Of a stretch of 64,000 nt of DNA, positions 55,978-64,000 are shown in pieces (within the stretch, counting starts at the first letter, position 1; every line of letters begins with the position of its first letter). The notes below the pieces were generated by a model, which was given only the letters and a program-made list of their open reading frames with translations, had not been told where the DNA came from and ran no database searches. The stretch comes from Candidatus Promineifilum breve. Its GTDB lineage: Bacteria; Chloroflexota; Anaerolineae; Promineifilales; Promineifilaceae. A program made the translations under genes and the position numbers. The stretch covers positions 558,001 to 622,000 of the forward strand of contig NZ_LN890655.1 of NCBI RefSeq assembly GCF_900066015.1, read 5' to 3'.

Positions 55978-56028
55978 GGACACGGTGCAGTATACCACGC
56001 CCGGCAATCAGGCGCGATGCCGGGCTAT

Positions 56029-56658
56029 CTAGACCGGTTCTCCCAACCACAATTCCAGATGCGCGGCGTCGTTCATCGACATCAGCCGCACATGTTCACC
56101 ATCGACCACCACGCGGCTGATGGCCGTGTTGCCGCCCACCGTCAATAGCGCGTGGCCGCTGGGCGGTAACCCCAACAGGTTTACCAGGGTCGTGAGGATC
56201 AGGCCGCCGTGGCTGACGACCGCCACCGTTTGGCCCGGATGGTTTTGCAATAGCCCGGCCACCCCCGCCCTGGCGCGGGCAATCACCGCCTCCTGCACCT
56301 CGGCCCCGGGAATGCCGGTTATCGGGCCGAACATCCGCGCCGCCCACGCCTCCGGAAATTGGGCGGCGATCTCTTCCGAGGTCAACCCTTCCAGCGCGCC
56401 GAAGCCGCGCTCGCGCCATATGGCCGAGGGCGTGGGCGTCAGGCCCATTTGTTCGCCGACGATGCCCGCCGTCTCGGCCGCCCGTCGCAGGTCGGACGTG
56501 TAGATGTGGTCGATCCGCCAGGTCGCCAGACGGCGCGCCAACAGACGGGCTTGCTCCCGGCCGGATTCGGCCAGAGGGGGGTCGGCGTGCCCCTGCCAGC
56601 GCCGCAGTTCGTTCCACGTGCTCTGGGCGTGGCGAATGAAGATCAGATGTGTGCTCAT
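56029..56658 (-). CDS. Histidine phosphatase family protein (phosphoglycerate-mutase-like)
   Basis: A 209-residue protein. The RHG-type motif is FIRHAQSTWN with His10 as nucleophile (RHA rather than RHG). SDLRRAAETAGIVG holds the second Arg, ERGFGALEG the Glu, and VVSHGGLI the second His. It fits broad-specificity cofactor-independent-looking phosphatases of the CobC/GpmB group rather than glycolytic dPGM. The linked glycerate kinase makes a 2- or 3-phosphoglycerate substrate conceivable. Confidence 0.88.
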   Translation of the reverse strand: MSTHLIFIRHAQSTWNELRRWQGHADPPLAESGREQARLLARRLATWRIDHIYTSDLRRAAETAGIVGEQMGLTPTPSAIWRERGFGALEGLTSEEIAAQFPEAWAARMFGPITGIPGAEVQEAVIARARAGVAGLLQNHPGQTVAVVSHGGLILTTLVNLLGLPPSGHALLTVGGNTAISRVVVDGEHVRLMSMNDAAHLELWLGEPV

Positions 56659-56724
56659 TCAGGTTAATGCTCGCAATAAACGATAAGGGGCCGGATTGTT
56701 CGGCAACGGTTGCCTCGGATTGGG

Positions 56725-57411
56725 TCAGGAGCGCGCCCGCTCGGCCGCCGTGACCTGGAGATCATCGGTCAGGCCGGCCAGCGTCGCCCCATCTATGAGG
56801 GTGATGGGCTTATCGGCCGCCCAACTGCGCGCGGCGTCGCTGATCGTCGCCGTCGTCACCAGAAAGCCGTGGGCCGCCAGCTCATGCACCATCGTGCCGA
56901 ACAGTTCGCGCACGATCTCCGGCCCGATGGCGTGGCGGTAGCGCTTGCACTGCACGATGGCCCGGCGGCCGTCGCGGCGGGTCAGGGCCAGATCGACCCC
57001 CAGATCGCCGGCCCGGCCGCGCACTTCCACACTGTAACCCCGTCGCTCGAACAGTTCGGCCACGTAATGCTCGAAATCCCGTGGGCTGAGGGCGTAGAGT
57101 TGTTCGACCGTCATCGCCGGGCGGCCGGTGGCCCGCGGCAACGCGGCCCATTGCCAACCGGCCACAACCCACAGGGCACTCAAGGTCAACAGACTCGCCC
57201 CGGTCAGCAAACCGAGGAAGTCGAGCAGCCAGGCCGGGGCGCGCAGCAACGCCTCGGCGGCCATGCCATAGCACCACAGCACCCACAGCACGAACAGGCC
57301 CGATAGAAGCGAAAGCAACCAGATGAGCTTGTTGACGCGCCGCCGGGTGATACTGTCCTCGCCTATGATGGTGGGTAGCCGCCGCGTGTCGGCCGATAGT
57401 CTGACGATCAT
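56725..57411 (-). CDS. Membrane protein with Mrr-like restriction-endonuclease domain
   Basis: A 228-residue protein from ATG 57411. Two membrane helices (about 27-50 and 63-88) precede a restriction-endonuclease-like fold (about 110-220): LSPRDFEHYVAELFERRGY, GDLGVDLAL and AIVQCKRY give the Glu, Asp and QxK catalytic pattern of Mrr-cat nucleases. Membrane-tethered Mrr-like proteins are widespread and may degrade foreign or damaged DNA; evidence for defence here is only the domain. It is divergent from the small membrane protein gene. Confidence 0.85.
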   Translation of the reverse strand: MIVRLSADTRRLPTIIGEDSITRRRVNKLIWLLSLLSGLFVLWVLWCYGMAAEALLRAPAWLLDFLGLLTGASLLTLSALWVVAGWQWAALPRATGRPAMTVEQLYALSPRDFEHYVAELFERRGYSVEVRGRAGDLGVDLALTRRDGRRAIVQCKRYRHAIGPEIVRELFGTMVHELAAHGFLVTTATISDAARSWAADKPITLIDGATLAGLTDDLQVTAAERARS

Positions 57412-57515
57412 AATGGTTCCAGACCCCTTGGGTCGTTCGGGCACGTATTGTAAGCCGTTGGGCGCGGATGCCCAAATTGAATCTCGCCCCGTCCGGTGCT
57501 ATAGTTCCCGGTCAT

Positions 57516-57713
57516 ATGGTAACCAAACGACAGTTGGGGCTGATTTTCATCCTGCTGGGAGTGGGGGCGGCCGTGGGCATGTTCGCCATCGATCTGCTGG
57601 GGGCGGGCCAATTCCAGGGCATCGGCCCGGCCCAGCGGCGCGCCTTGCTCGCCGCCGGGGCGGCCGTCCTCCTCGGCCTGACACTCATCCCCCTTGGTGA
57701 TCGGCCGGCCTGA
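57516..57713 (+). CDS. Small two-helix membrane protein
   Basis: A 65-residue protein from ATG 57516 (MVTKRQLGLIFILLG). Two hydrophobic helices at about 7-27 and 40-58 are joined by AGQFQGIGPAQRR. No family is recognised. It lies upstream of the glycosyltransferase on the same strand, with 52 bp between. Confidence 0.6.
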   Translation: MVTKRQLGLIFILLGVGAAVGMFAIDLLGAGQFQGIGPAQRRALLAAGAAVLLGLTLIPLGDRPA

Positions 57714-57765
57714 TGATGACTACCTCTTTCATAACCGCCAGCCCCAACGTTTTCTCTCAGCTACC

Positions 57766-59421
57766 ATGACGGACACCCTTGCAAATGAACTACCCGCCAA
57801 GCGAGCCACCTGGCAAACGCTTGTAGCCTGGGTTCCGAAGGCGCTTATTGTCCTGGCCGTGCTGGCTTTCGTCGGCTATTTCGTCGTCTATCTCATCTAC
57901 GCCGTCGAACTGTTCCGCTTCCCGTTCGACTACGACCAGGGCGAGGGCTTCGAACTGATGGACACGGTGTTCTTCAGCCGCGGCCAATGGCCCTACCGTG
58001 ACAACGACGTTTACCCGTTCTATTCGTCCAACTACCCGCCGCTGTTCCATGTCGTCGTCGTGCCGTTGGTGTGGCTCTTCGGGCCGCAATATTGGACCGG
58101 CCGGCTGGTCAGCTTTCTGGGCACGCTCATCACCGCGGGGGCCATCGGCTATGCCGTGCAGCGCGGCGGCCGTCGGCCGTGGCTGTCGGCGCTGTCCGGC
58201 CTGGCCTTCCTGGCGTCGAACTACGTCTACCACGTCGGGCCGCTCTTCCGGCAGCATATGTTCATGGTCATGTTCGAGACGCTGGCCGTGGTGCTGCTGG
58301 CCGTCACCTTTGAGCGCGAAGAGGCCGACGGCCGCCACCATAATAAGTCCTTGCTGGGCGTCATGGCCTTATTGCTGGCCGCCGGCTATACGAAACAACT
58401 GGCCTATGCCACCGTCATCGCCGTCTTCATCTTCCTGTTCCTGCGCGGGCCAAAGCGGGCCATCATGTGGGGCGTGCCCTTCGCCGCCGTCACCGGCCTC
58501 ATCTTCCTGGCGATCAACGTCGCCACCGACGGCCAATGGCTGCTCAATACCATCACCGCCAACATCAACCCGTTCGTCCCCGGCCAGGCCGAGGGGCTAT
58601 TCCGGCAATGGTTCGGCCTGCATACGCTCATCGTTGCCGTCGCCGCCCTCTATGCCCTCTACCAACTCTATGCCGGTCGCCTGTCGATCTATGCCATCTG
58701 GTTCGTGGTTGCCACGGTCAACAGCGTCACCGCCGGCAAATGGGGCGCGGGCGAATCCTACTTCGCCACGGCCATCGCCGCCGCCTGCATCCTGTCGGGG
58801 TTGGCCTTCAATCACCTGCTCGATTGGGCCGGCCGTCGCCAATGGGCCACGCCGCGCCGCGGCTGGTGGGCGGCCATCATCCTGCCGGCGCTCATCGCCG
58901 CCCTCTATCTGTGGCAGGCCAACCGCCTCTTCCACATGCCCACCCACACCCCGGCGTTGGCCGCCGTGGCCCAGGCGTTGGGCCGCCCGTCCGAGGTAAT
59001 GATCGCCCCGCAGACCTCTTGCTCGGCCCCCCGCGCCCCGGAAGCCATCCCCTACGTCGATGCCGCCGGCGTCTCGCTGCTCGGCCGCCCGCCCAACGCC
59101 GCCGACACGGCCGCCGGCAAGCAAATCGCCGCCCTCATCGCCCAGGGCCAGACGGCGGCTTTCAGCGAGGATGCCGGCTTCAACCTGTTCATCGGCCGCG
59201 ACGTGGTGACCAACCCCACCCAATTGCTTAATCTCTACAACAATCAGGCCGTCGATCTGACCGAGATGCTCGACATGCTCGACCGCCAGGAATTCGACAC
59301 CGTCGTCCTGCGCGCCCAGTTCTACCCCGGCCCCGTCCTGGATGTGATCGGTCAGCGCTACGTCACGACTGACCTGATCCAGATGAACGGCTTCGTCTAT
59401 TGCGTGATGCGTCCCCGATGA
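57766..59421 (+). CDS. Polytopic GT39/GT-C-like glycosyltransferase
   Basis: A 551-residue protein from ATG 57766 with about ten membrane helices. After helix 1 (about 18-40) the extracytoplasmic loop FPFDYDQGEGFELMDTVFF and SSNYPPLFHVVVVPL is typical of Chloroflexota GT39-like enzymes, with an acidic DxxE-type pair expected to bind the polyprenyl-sugar donor. The last 130 residues are soluble and contain ARxQFYPGPVLDVI-like elements. The acceptor is unknown. Its stop overlaps scpA by ATGA. Confidence 0.75.
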   Translation: MTDTLANELPAKRATWQTLVAWVPKALIVLAVLAFVGYFVVYLIYAVELFRFPFDYDQGEGFELMDTVFFSRGQWPYRDNDVYPFYSSNYPPLFHVVVVPLVWLFGPQYWTGRLVSFLGTLITAGAIGYAVQRGGRRPWLSALSGLAFLASNYVYHVGPLFRQHMFMVMFETLAVVLLAVTFEREEADGRHHNKSLLGVMALLLAAGYTKQLAYATVIAVFIFLFLRGPKRAIMWGVPFAAVTGLIFLAINVATDGQWLLNTITANINPFVPGQAEGLFRQWFGLHTLIVAVAALYALYQLYAGRLSIYAIWFVVATVNSVTAGKWGAGESYFATAIAAACILSGLAFNHLLDWAGRRQWATPRRGWWAAIILPALIAALYLWQANRLFHMPTHTPALAAVAQALGRPSEVMIAPQTSCSAPRAPEAIPYVDAAGVSLLGRPPNAADTAAGKQIAALIAQGQTAAFSEDAGFNLFIGRDVVTNPTQLLNLYNNQAVDLTEMLDMLDRQEFDTVVLRAQFYPGPVLDVIGQRYVTTDLIQMNGFVYCVMRPR

Positions 59422-60134
59422 ATCAATATCGCGTCGAACTACCCGTCTTCAACGGCCCGCTTGATCTGCTGCTCCATCTCATCGAGCGGGAAGAGCTGGA
59501 CATCACCGCCGTCTCGCTGGCCCAGGTGACCGGCCAATATCTGGCCCAGGTGCGGCAGATGGGCGAGGGTGAGATCGATGGCCTCATCGACTTCATCGGC
59601 GTCGGCGCGCGGCTGCTGCTCATCAAGAGTCGCGCCCTGCTGCCGCGGCCGATCGTCCTGCCCGGCAACGACGAGGAAGAGGAAGACCCGGCCGGGGCAC
59701 TGTTGCGCCAACTGCGGGCCTATAAGCGCTTCAAGACCGTGGCCCAGTGGCTCGACGCGCGCCAGCGCCGGGGGTTGCGCGCCTATCTGCGTGTGGCCCC
59801 GCCGCCACGGCTGGAGGGGCATCTCGACCTGTCCGGCGTCGATGCCCGGACGCTGCTGGCCGCCATGCAGGCCGTTCTGGCGCGGGCCGAGACGATGGAG
59901 GAATCGCTCCAGGTCATCCGGCCGCGCCAACTGACCATCGAGGATCAGATGGGCAAGCTGCGCACCCACCTCGGCCGCAAGCGCGCCTTCCTCTTCGCCG
60001 ACCTGCTGGTGAACCCGCGCGACCGCACCGAGGTGGCCGTGACGCTGCTGGCTCTGCTGGAACTGATCAAGCGACGCGAGGCCCAGGCGCGGCAAAGCAG
60101 CCTGTTTGGGCCGATTGAGATCACTACGGCTTGA
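59418..60134 (+). CDS. scpA: Segregation and condensation protein A
   Basis: A 238-residue kleisin from ATG 59418. The N-terminal YRVELPVFNGPLDLLLHLIE and EELDITAVSLAQVTGQYL are diagnostic of ScpA, and the C-terminal winged-helix part is KRAFLFADLLVNPRDRTEVAVTLLALLEL. ScpA closes the SMC-ScpB ring that compacts and segregates chromosomes. The start overlaps the preceding glycosyltransferase stop (ATGA). scpB does not follow; a GH4 gene on the opposite strand comes next, so the usual scpAB pairing is broken here. Confidence 0.95.
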   Translation: MNQYRVELPVFNGPLDLLLHLIEREELDITAVSLAQVTGQYLAQVRQMGEGEIDGLIDFIGVGARLLLIKSRALLPRPIVLPGNDEEEEDPAGALLRQLRAYKRFKTVAQWLDARQRRGLRAYLRVAPPPRLEGHLDLSGVDARTLLAAMQAVLARAETMEESLQVIRPRQLTIEDQMGKLRTHLGRKRAFLFADLLVNPRDRTEVAVTLLALLELIKRREAQARQSSLFGPIEITTA

Positions 60135-60162
60135 GCTTGGGACTGGTGGGTACTTAAGAATT

Positions 60163-60252
60163 TACACAGAGGTCACAGAGGGAAGACACAGAGAGACTTT
60201 ATTTCTCTTTGCGCTCTGTGTCCTCTGTGTCCTCGCTCTGTGTGCTCTGTGT
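60163..60252. repeat. Inverted arrays of ACACAGAG-type repeats between convergent genes
   Basis: Copies of (AC)ACAGAGG run forward at 60163-60194 and their complements CTCTGTGT run at 60214-60252, so the region can fold into alternative hairpins. It fills the gap between the stop codons of scpA (+) and the GH4 gene (-). It probably serves as a bidirectional terminator or stabiliser and is built like 51746-51834 but from another repeat. Confidence 0.8.
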
Positions 60253-60260
60253 CATCTTCT

Positions 60261-61568
60261 CTAATTAGCTAACAACGCCTCCGGCAACCAGTCGCGGTGC
60301 GCCTCGAGCAGGTCATCGACCAACCCATGAATCTGGTCGAGGTCAAGCTCGGCCGCCGTGTGCGGGTCGAGCATGGCCGCGTGATAGACGTGCTCCCGCT
60401 TGCCGGTCAGCGCCGCCTCCACCGTCAGGGCCTGCACGTTGACGTTGGTCTGCATCAGCGCCGCCAGGTGCGGCGGCAGCGCCCCGATGCGCGTCGGCTG
60501 GATGCCGTTGCGATCCACCAGGCAGGGCACTTCCACGCAGCAGCCGTCGGGTAGATTGTCGATCAACCGGTCGTTGGCGACGTTGCCGTAGATGACCCGC
60601 GGCGTGCCCGTCTCCAGACTGTGGATGATATAGGCCCCGTATTCGTGGGTGCGCTCGACGGCCAGGCTCATTGAGTCGTCCTCCAGAATGCCGCGCATCA
60701 TCTCCCAGGCGGCGATCTGGTTTTCGCAACGGGTGATGTATTCGTCCAGAGGGATGTTGTAGCGGTCGATGAGGTCGGGCCGGTCGCGCTTGATGAACCA
60801 GGGCACGTACTCGCTGAAGTGCTCGCTGGATTCGGTGACGAAGTAACCCAGATGGGCCAGCGCCGCGTAGCGGACGCGGTTCCAGTGCGGCACGCGCCCC
60901 TCGGACGCCACCCGCCGGATGAGCGGATAGAGGTCTTGCCCGTCGCGCTCGAAGCGCAGATAGAAGGCCATGTGGTTGATGCCCGCGCACAGGTAATTGA
61001 TCTCGGCCGCGGGCAGGCCGATGTCGTGGGCCAGTTGTTCGGCCGTGCCCTGCACACTGTGACACAACCCCACTGTCTTGATGGCCGTGGCCCGGTTCAT
61101 GGCCCAGCAGTTCATCGCCATCGGGTTGACGTAGTTGAGCAGCCAGGCGTCGGGGCACAGCTCCGCCATCTCGCGGCCCATCGCCAGCAGCACGGGGATG
61201 GTGCGCAGGCCGCGCATGATGCCGCCGATGCCCAGCGTGTCGGCGATGGTCTGGCGCAGGCCGTACTTTTTGGGTATCTCGAAGTCGATCACCGTTGAAG
61301 GTTTGTAGCCGCCGATCTGGAACATGGTGATGACGTAATCGGCCCCGTCCAAGGCCCGGCGGCGATCCGGCGTGGCCGTGATGGTCGGCTGCGCCCCCAG
61401 CGTTTGGGCCACGCGGTGGGCGACGATCTCCGAGGTGCGCAGCCGGGTCGCGTCGATGTCGTGCAGGGCGATGGCCGCGCCGGACAATTCGGGAAAGCTG
61501 AGGATGTCGCCCAGCAGATTTTTGGCGAAGACGGTGCTGCCTGCGCCGATAAAGGCGATCTTGATCAT
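60261..61568 (-). CDS. GH4 family alpha-galactosidase-like glycosidase
   Basis: A 435-residue NAD- and Mn-dependent glycosidase. The Rossmann start is IAFIGAGSTVFAKNLL, with LHDIDATRL after it. NPMAMNCWAM is present, Cys169 in GLCHSVQGT and His199 in GINHMAFYL are the expected Mn2+ ligands, and Tyr/Asp catalysis residues follow the family. It is closest in motif order to MelA/alpha-galactosidase, though GH4 also covers alpha-glucosidases and glucuronidases. It acts in the cytoplasm on imported oligosaccharides. GAGG precedes the ATG. Confidence 0.92.
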   Translation of the reverse strand: MIKIAFIGAGSTVFAKNLLGDILSFPELSGAAIALHDIDATRLRTSEIVAHRVAQTLGAQPTITATPDRRRALDGADYVITMFQIGGYKPSTVIDFEIPKKYGLRQTIADTLGIGGIMRGLRTIPVLLAMGREMAELCPDAWLLNYVNPMAMNCWAMNRATAIKTVGLCHSVQGTAEQLAHDIGLPAAEINYLCAGINHMAFYLRFERDGQDLYPLIRRVASEGRVPHWNRVRYAALAHLGYFVTESSEHFSEYVPWFIKRDRPDLIDRYNIPLDEYITRCENQIAAWEMMRGILEDDSMSLAVERTHEYGAYIIHSLETGTPRVIYGNVANDRLIDNLPDGCCVEVPCLVDRNGIQPTRIGALPPHLAALMQTNVNVQALTVEAALTGKREHVYHAAMLDPHTAAELDLDQIHGLVDDLLEAHRDWLPEALLAN

Positions 61569-61611
61569 GGTTCAACCTCGTTTGGTTATTAAGTTTTCAA
61601 GTGCCGAGTGG

Positions 61612-62514
61612 TCAGGTCTGAAGGTAATGCTTGGCGATGCGTGCCCAACCGCGCACTCTGATCCCGGCCAGTACGAATCCCGTCACCAGCCGTGGATACT
61701 TATCGCGGTAGAACTTGCCATAGAACAGTTCCATCGCCCGCACCGACTCGCGGGCGACCTTCAGCCGGGTCTCGCGCGGCGGCCGGGCGATGTCGGCCGA
61801 CTCTTTGCGCAGCCCGGAGCTGGCCCCCTTGTAATGCAGCACTTCCACCAGCGGGTAATAGATGATGGTGTAACCCGCCGCGCCGATGCGGTAGCAGTAG
61901 TCGATGTCCTCGCCATAGAAAAAGTACGTCTCGTCCCAGCCGCCCAGTTGCCGGTCGAGGGCGAGGGGCATCATCATGTATGACCCGGCAATGACCGGCA
62001 CGGCATGGACGGCGGCGAAATCCTCGTAGCTGCGAAAGTAGCCGTTGAAGCGCGGGCTGTGGGCGAACAGGTGGCTCAGGCCGCTGAAGTGGCATAGCGC
62101 GTTCCACGGCGTGGGGAAGCCACGATGGTTGTCGGGGTCGCGCCGGCCGTCGGGGTAGACCAGCCGCACCGTTAGCGCCCCCACCGCCGGGTTGGCCCGC
62201 ATGTAGGCCAATGGCTCGACCAGCGCCCGCTCGCCCACGACCGTATCGGAGTTCAGGTAGAGCAGGTACTCCCCCCGCGCCACGGCCGAGCCGCGATTGT
62301 TGGCTGCCGAATAGCCGCGATTCTCGTCGCAGGCCAGCAATACCGCCTGCGGATATTTTTCGGCCACCATCGCCACGCTGCCGTCGGCCGAGGCGTTATC
62401 GACGACGATGACCTCCATGCCACCCGGCGGCGGCGCGGCGGCGTAGAGCGAGCGCAGGCAATCATCCAGCAATTGCCGCGTGTTATAAGAGACCACGATG
62501 ACGGACAGATCCAT
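61612..62514 (-). CDS. Family 2 glycosyltransferase (rhamnosyltransferase-like)
   Basis: A 300-residue protein from ATG 62514; an extension to 62547 is less likely. It is GT-A fold: LSVIVVSYNTRQLLDDCLRS, VIVVDNASADGS and the DxD-like LYLNSDTVVG; then the acceptor region FFYGEDIDYCYRIGAAGYTI. This is the WbbL/rhamnosyltransferase-type layout. Donor is unknown. It is soluble or peripheral, acting on the inner membrane face in polysaccharide synthesis. Confidence 0.9.
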   Translation of the reverse strand: MDLSVIVVSYNTRQLLDDCLRSLYAAAPPPGGMEVIVVDNASADGSVAMVAEKYPQAVLLACDENRGYSAANNRGSAVARGEYLLYLNSDTVVGERALVEPLAYMRANPAVGALTVRLVYPDGRRDPDNHRGFPTPWNALCHFSGLSHLFAHSPRFNGYFRSYEDFAAVHAVPVIAGSYMMMPLALDRQLGGWDETYFFYGEDIDYCYRIGAAGYTIIYYPLVEVLHYKGASSGLRKESADIARPPRETRLKVARESVRAMELFYGKFYRDKYPRLVTGFVLAGIRVRGWARIAKHYLQT

Positions 62515-62668
62515 AGCGCCCGATTTTACCCCTTTTCGGCCAGGCAACCCGGCGTTAACACAACCTTAGCCCGCCCTTAACCCGCCGTTGACCCCAAAAG
62601 CCGCCGCGCCTGTTACAGTGTGAGTCAAAAGAGATGACCAAAATCCCAACCACACGAGAACAAAAACC

Positions 62669-63499
62669 ATGCATATTCTAGTGACGAATGATGACGGTGT
62701 GACCGCGCCGGGCTTATTGGCGCTGGCCCAGGGAATGGCGCGCTTCGGCGAAGTCAGTGTGCTGGCCCCCGACCACGACTGGTCCGGCGGCGGCCACGTC
62801 AAGACGTTGCGGCGGCCGTTGCGCGTGCGCCGTGTGCGCCTGGCCGACGGCTCGCCCGCCCTGACCAGCGACGGCGCGCCGTCCGATTGCGTCGCCCTGG
62901 GGCTGATGGGGCTGCTACCCAACAAAGTCGACCTGGTCGTCTCCGGCATCAATCCCGCGGCCAACCTGGGCCACGACGTGACCTACTCCGGCACGGTCAC
63001 GGCCGTCATGGAAGGCATCATCTGGGGCGTGCCCGGCGTCGCCGTCTCCCTCGACGGCGGCGACACCGACAGCAGCGAACTGGATTACACCCAGGCCGTG
63101 GCCGTGGCCGCCCGCGTCGTCGAGGCGGTCATCGAGCATGGCTTGCCCAAGGGGGTTTTCCTCAACGTCAACGTGCCCAATGAGCCGCTCTACGACCTCC
63201 GTGGCATTCTGGTGACCCGGCAGGGGTTGCGCGTCTATCGCGACCGGCTGGATCGGCGCACCGACCCGCGCGGCCGCGATTACTACTGGATCGGCGGCGA
63301 CCGGCCGACCGGCGTGCCCAAGGAAGGCACCGACGTCGGCGCGCTGGCCGAGGGCTACGCCTCGGTCACGCCGCTCACGCTCGATCTGACCGCCTATGAC
63401 GCCCTAACCGCCATGAACGAGTGGGCGTGGCAGCAGTCGAGCTTCAGCGCCAACGGCCAGACCGTCGCCGCGGCCGAAATGACGCTTGCCGCCCCCTAA
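62669..63499 (+). CDS. surE: 5'/3'-nucleotidase SurE
   Basis: A 276-residue protein. ILVTNDDGVTAPGL (Asp8, Asp9), LAPDHDWSGGGH (Ser39), VVSGINPAANLGHDVTYSGT (Asn metal ligand) and VPGVAVSLDGG define SurE, a metal-dependent nucleoside monophosphate phosphatase active on other phosphates. It begins from a simple ATG at 62669. The stop overlaps the convergent DUF420-like gene by 4 bp. Confidence 0.94.
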   Translation: MHILVTNDDGVTAPGLLALAQGMARFGEVSVLAPDHDWSGGGHVKTLRRPLRVRRVRLADGSPALTSDGAPSDCVALGLMGLLPNKVDLVVSGINPAANLGHDVTYSGTVTAVMEGIIWGVPGVAVSLDGGDTDSSELDYTQAVAVAARVVEAVIEHGLPKGVFLNVNVPNEPLYDLRGILVTRQGLRVYRDRLDRRTDPRGRDYYWIGGDRPTGVPKEGTDVGALAEGYASVTPLTLDLTAYDALTAMNEWAWQQSSFSANGQTVAAAEMTLAAP

Positions 63500-63981
63500 T
63501 AGCTCGGCGGCGACGGGTTGCCCACGAACCAGGTGATGTAGACAAACAGACCGATCAACGAGGCCAGCATGTAGAGCGCGTAGGACACGCGCATGAAGGC
63601 CTTGTAGTTGTTGAAGCGCAATGGCCTGGGCATCAGCCCGTTGGCCCGCAGCGTGACGAACAGGCCAAGAATCAGCGCCGCCGCGCCGACCGCGGCGTGG
63701 ATGCGCGTAACGGCGATGGCCGACAGGGGCAGCCCGGCCGGGTTCGTCGGCGGGGCCACGAAGTCACGATAGGGCAGGAGCATCAGCCACAACACCAGGA
63801 TGGCGTTGATCGTCGCCGCGCTGGTCTGGAAGACGCGGTGCGCCCCATATTGGCCGCGCACGGCCAGCACGACGCCGATGGTCAACAGCAGGGCCACCAG
63901 CGCGCTCGCCAGCAGCGTCACGTCGGCCGCCCAATTGGCGCTCGTGCCCAGAAAGCCGGGTTGGTGCATTAATTCGGTCAC
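63496..63981 (-). CDS. DUF420-like four-helix membrane protein
   Basis: A 161-residue protein with GTG start and GGAGG upstream. Four hydrophobic helices (about 22-42, 53-70, 93-112 and 130-152) carry HRVFQTSAATINAILVLWLM, TRIHAAVGAAALILG and NYKAFMRVSYALYMLASLIG. The conserved His residues in helices 2 and 3 resemble DUF420/CtaM-like heme-related membrane proteins, but that is a weak comparison. It is the last feature before the window ends. Confidence 0.7.
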   Translation of the reverse strand: MTELMHQPGFLGTSANWAADVTLLASALVALLLTIGVVLAVRGQYGAHRVFQTSAATINAILVLWLMLLPYRDFVAPPTNPAGLPLSAIAVTRIHAAVGAAALILGLFVTLRANGLMPRPLRFNNYKAFMRVSYALYMLASLIGLFVYITWFVGNPSPPSY

Positions 63982-64000
63982 GTTAAGCCTCCTCTGAAGA

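Overview
The window reads as a chromosomal segment of a high-GC, Gram-negative-like or monoderm filamentous-type bacterium, most probably Chloroflexota (Anaerolineae/Ardenticatenia side). This is an inference. It rests on the tone of the 16S and 23S sequences, the GGCC-rich codon use, and a gene mix of KimA-type permease, SdrD/Cna-B giant surface protein, TIR and ankyrin fusions and many polytopic glycosyltransferases. I could not run a 16S search. No integrase, transposase, phage module or CRISPR array is visible.

Layout. 0-4.5 kb: tail of a class III nucleotidyl cyclase, an SPFH/NfeD membrane pair, and a membrane-anchored clostripain-like (C11) protease. 4.6-9.5 kb: a compact + strand run of SGNH hydrolase, DUF2277, stand-alone acyl carrier protein, fatty acyl-AMP ligase, 3-methyladenine DNA glycosylase (tag) and two-domain sulfurtransferase. 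The last gene ends in a 49-bp tandem repeat. 9.6-14.1 kb: a secreted NHL propeller, then a divergent pair made of a jacalin-like/helix-hairpin-helix fusion (-) and an EAD-like-TIR-FGE fusion (+). The second resembles modular effectors of counter-invader systems and is the best candidate here for an undescribed system. 14.1-25 kb: KimA-like permease, phosphoribosyltransferase, helical-repeat protein, two-gene GNAT overlap, glycine-rich RRM protein, DinB-ankyrin fusion, EzrA-like coiled-coil protein, a tandem pair of paralogous membrane proteins and an MFS exporter. 25-30.4 kb: one giant secreted protein with seven SdrD/Cna-B repeats of almost invariant 333-bp period. 31-36 kb: three contiguous polytopic glycosyltransferases whose ends overlap. 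35.8-37.7 kb: ring-cleaving-dioxygenase-type VOC protein and GNAT enzyme.

37.66-43.75 kb holds a complete rRNA operon on the minus strand, in transcription order 16S, tRNA-Ile(GAU), tRNA-Ala(UGC), 23S, 5S. It has two near-consensus promoters, a leader boxA-like element and a terminator. An intrinsic-terminator-like hairpin also lies inside the spacer before 23S, which implies antitermination.

44-64 kb is mostly housekeeping and accessory metabolism: holin-like membrane protein, FAD/Rieske oxidoreductase, DinB-like protein, secreted protein flanked by heptanucleotide repeats, NarL-type two-component pair, M20 dipeptidase, DUF4287/DUF5655 and YdeI-like proteins, phosphohexomutase, glycerate kinase, histidine phosphatase, Mrr-like membrane protein, glycosyltransferases, ScpA, GH4 alpha-galactosidase, SurE and a DUF420-like protein. 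Several convergent gene pairs, and one rRNA spacer, are separated by hairpins built from short tandem repeats in inverted orientation. This looks like a recurring genome feature.
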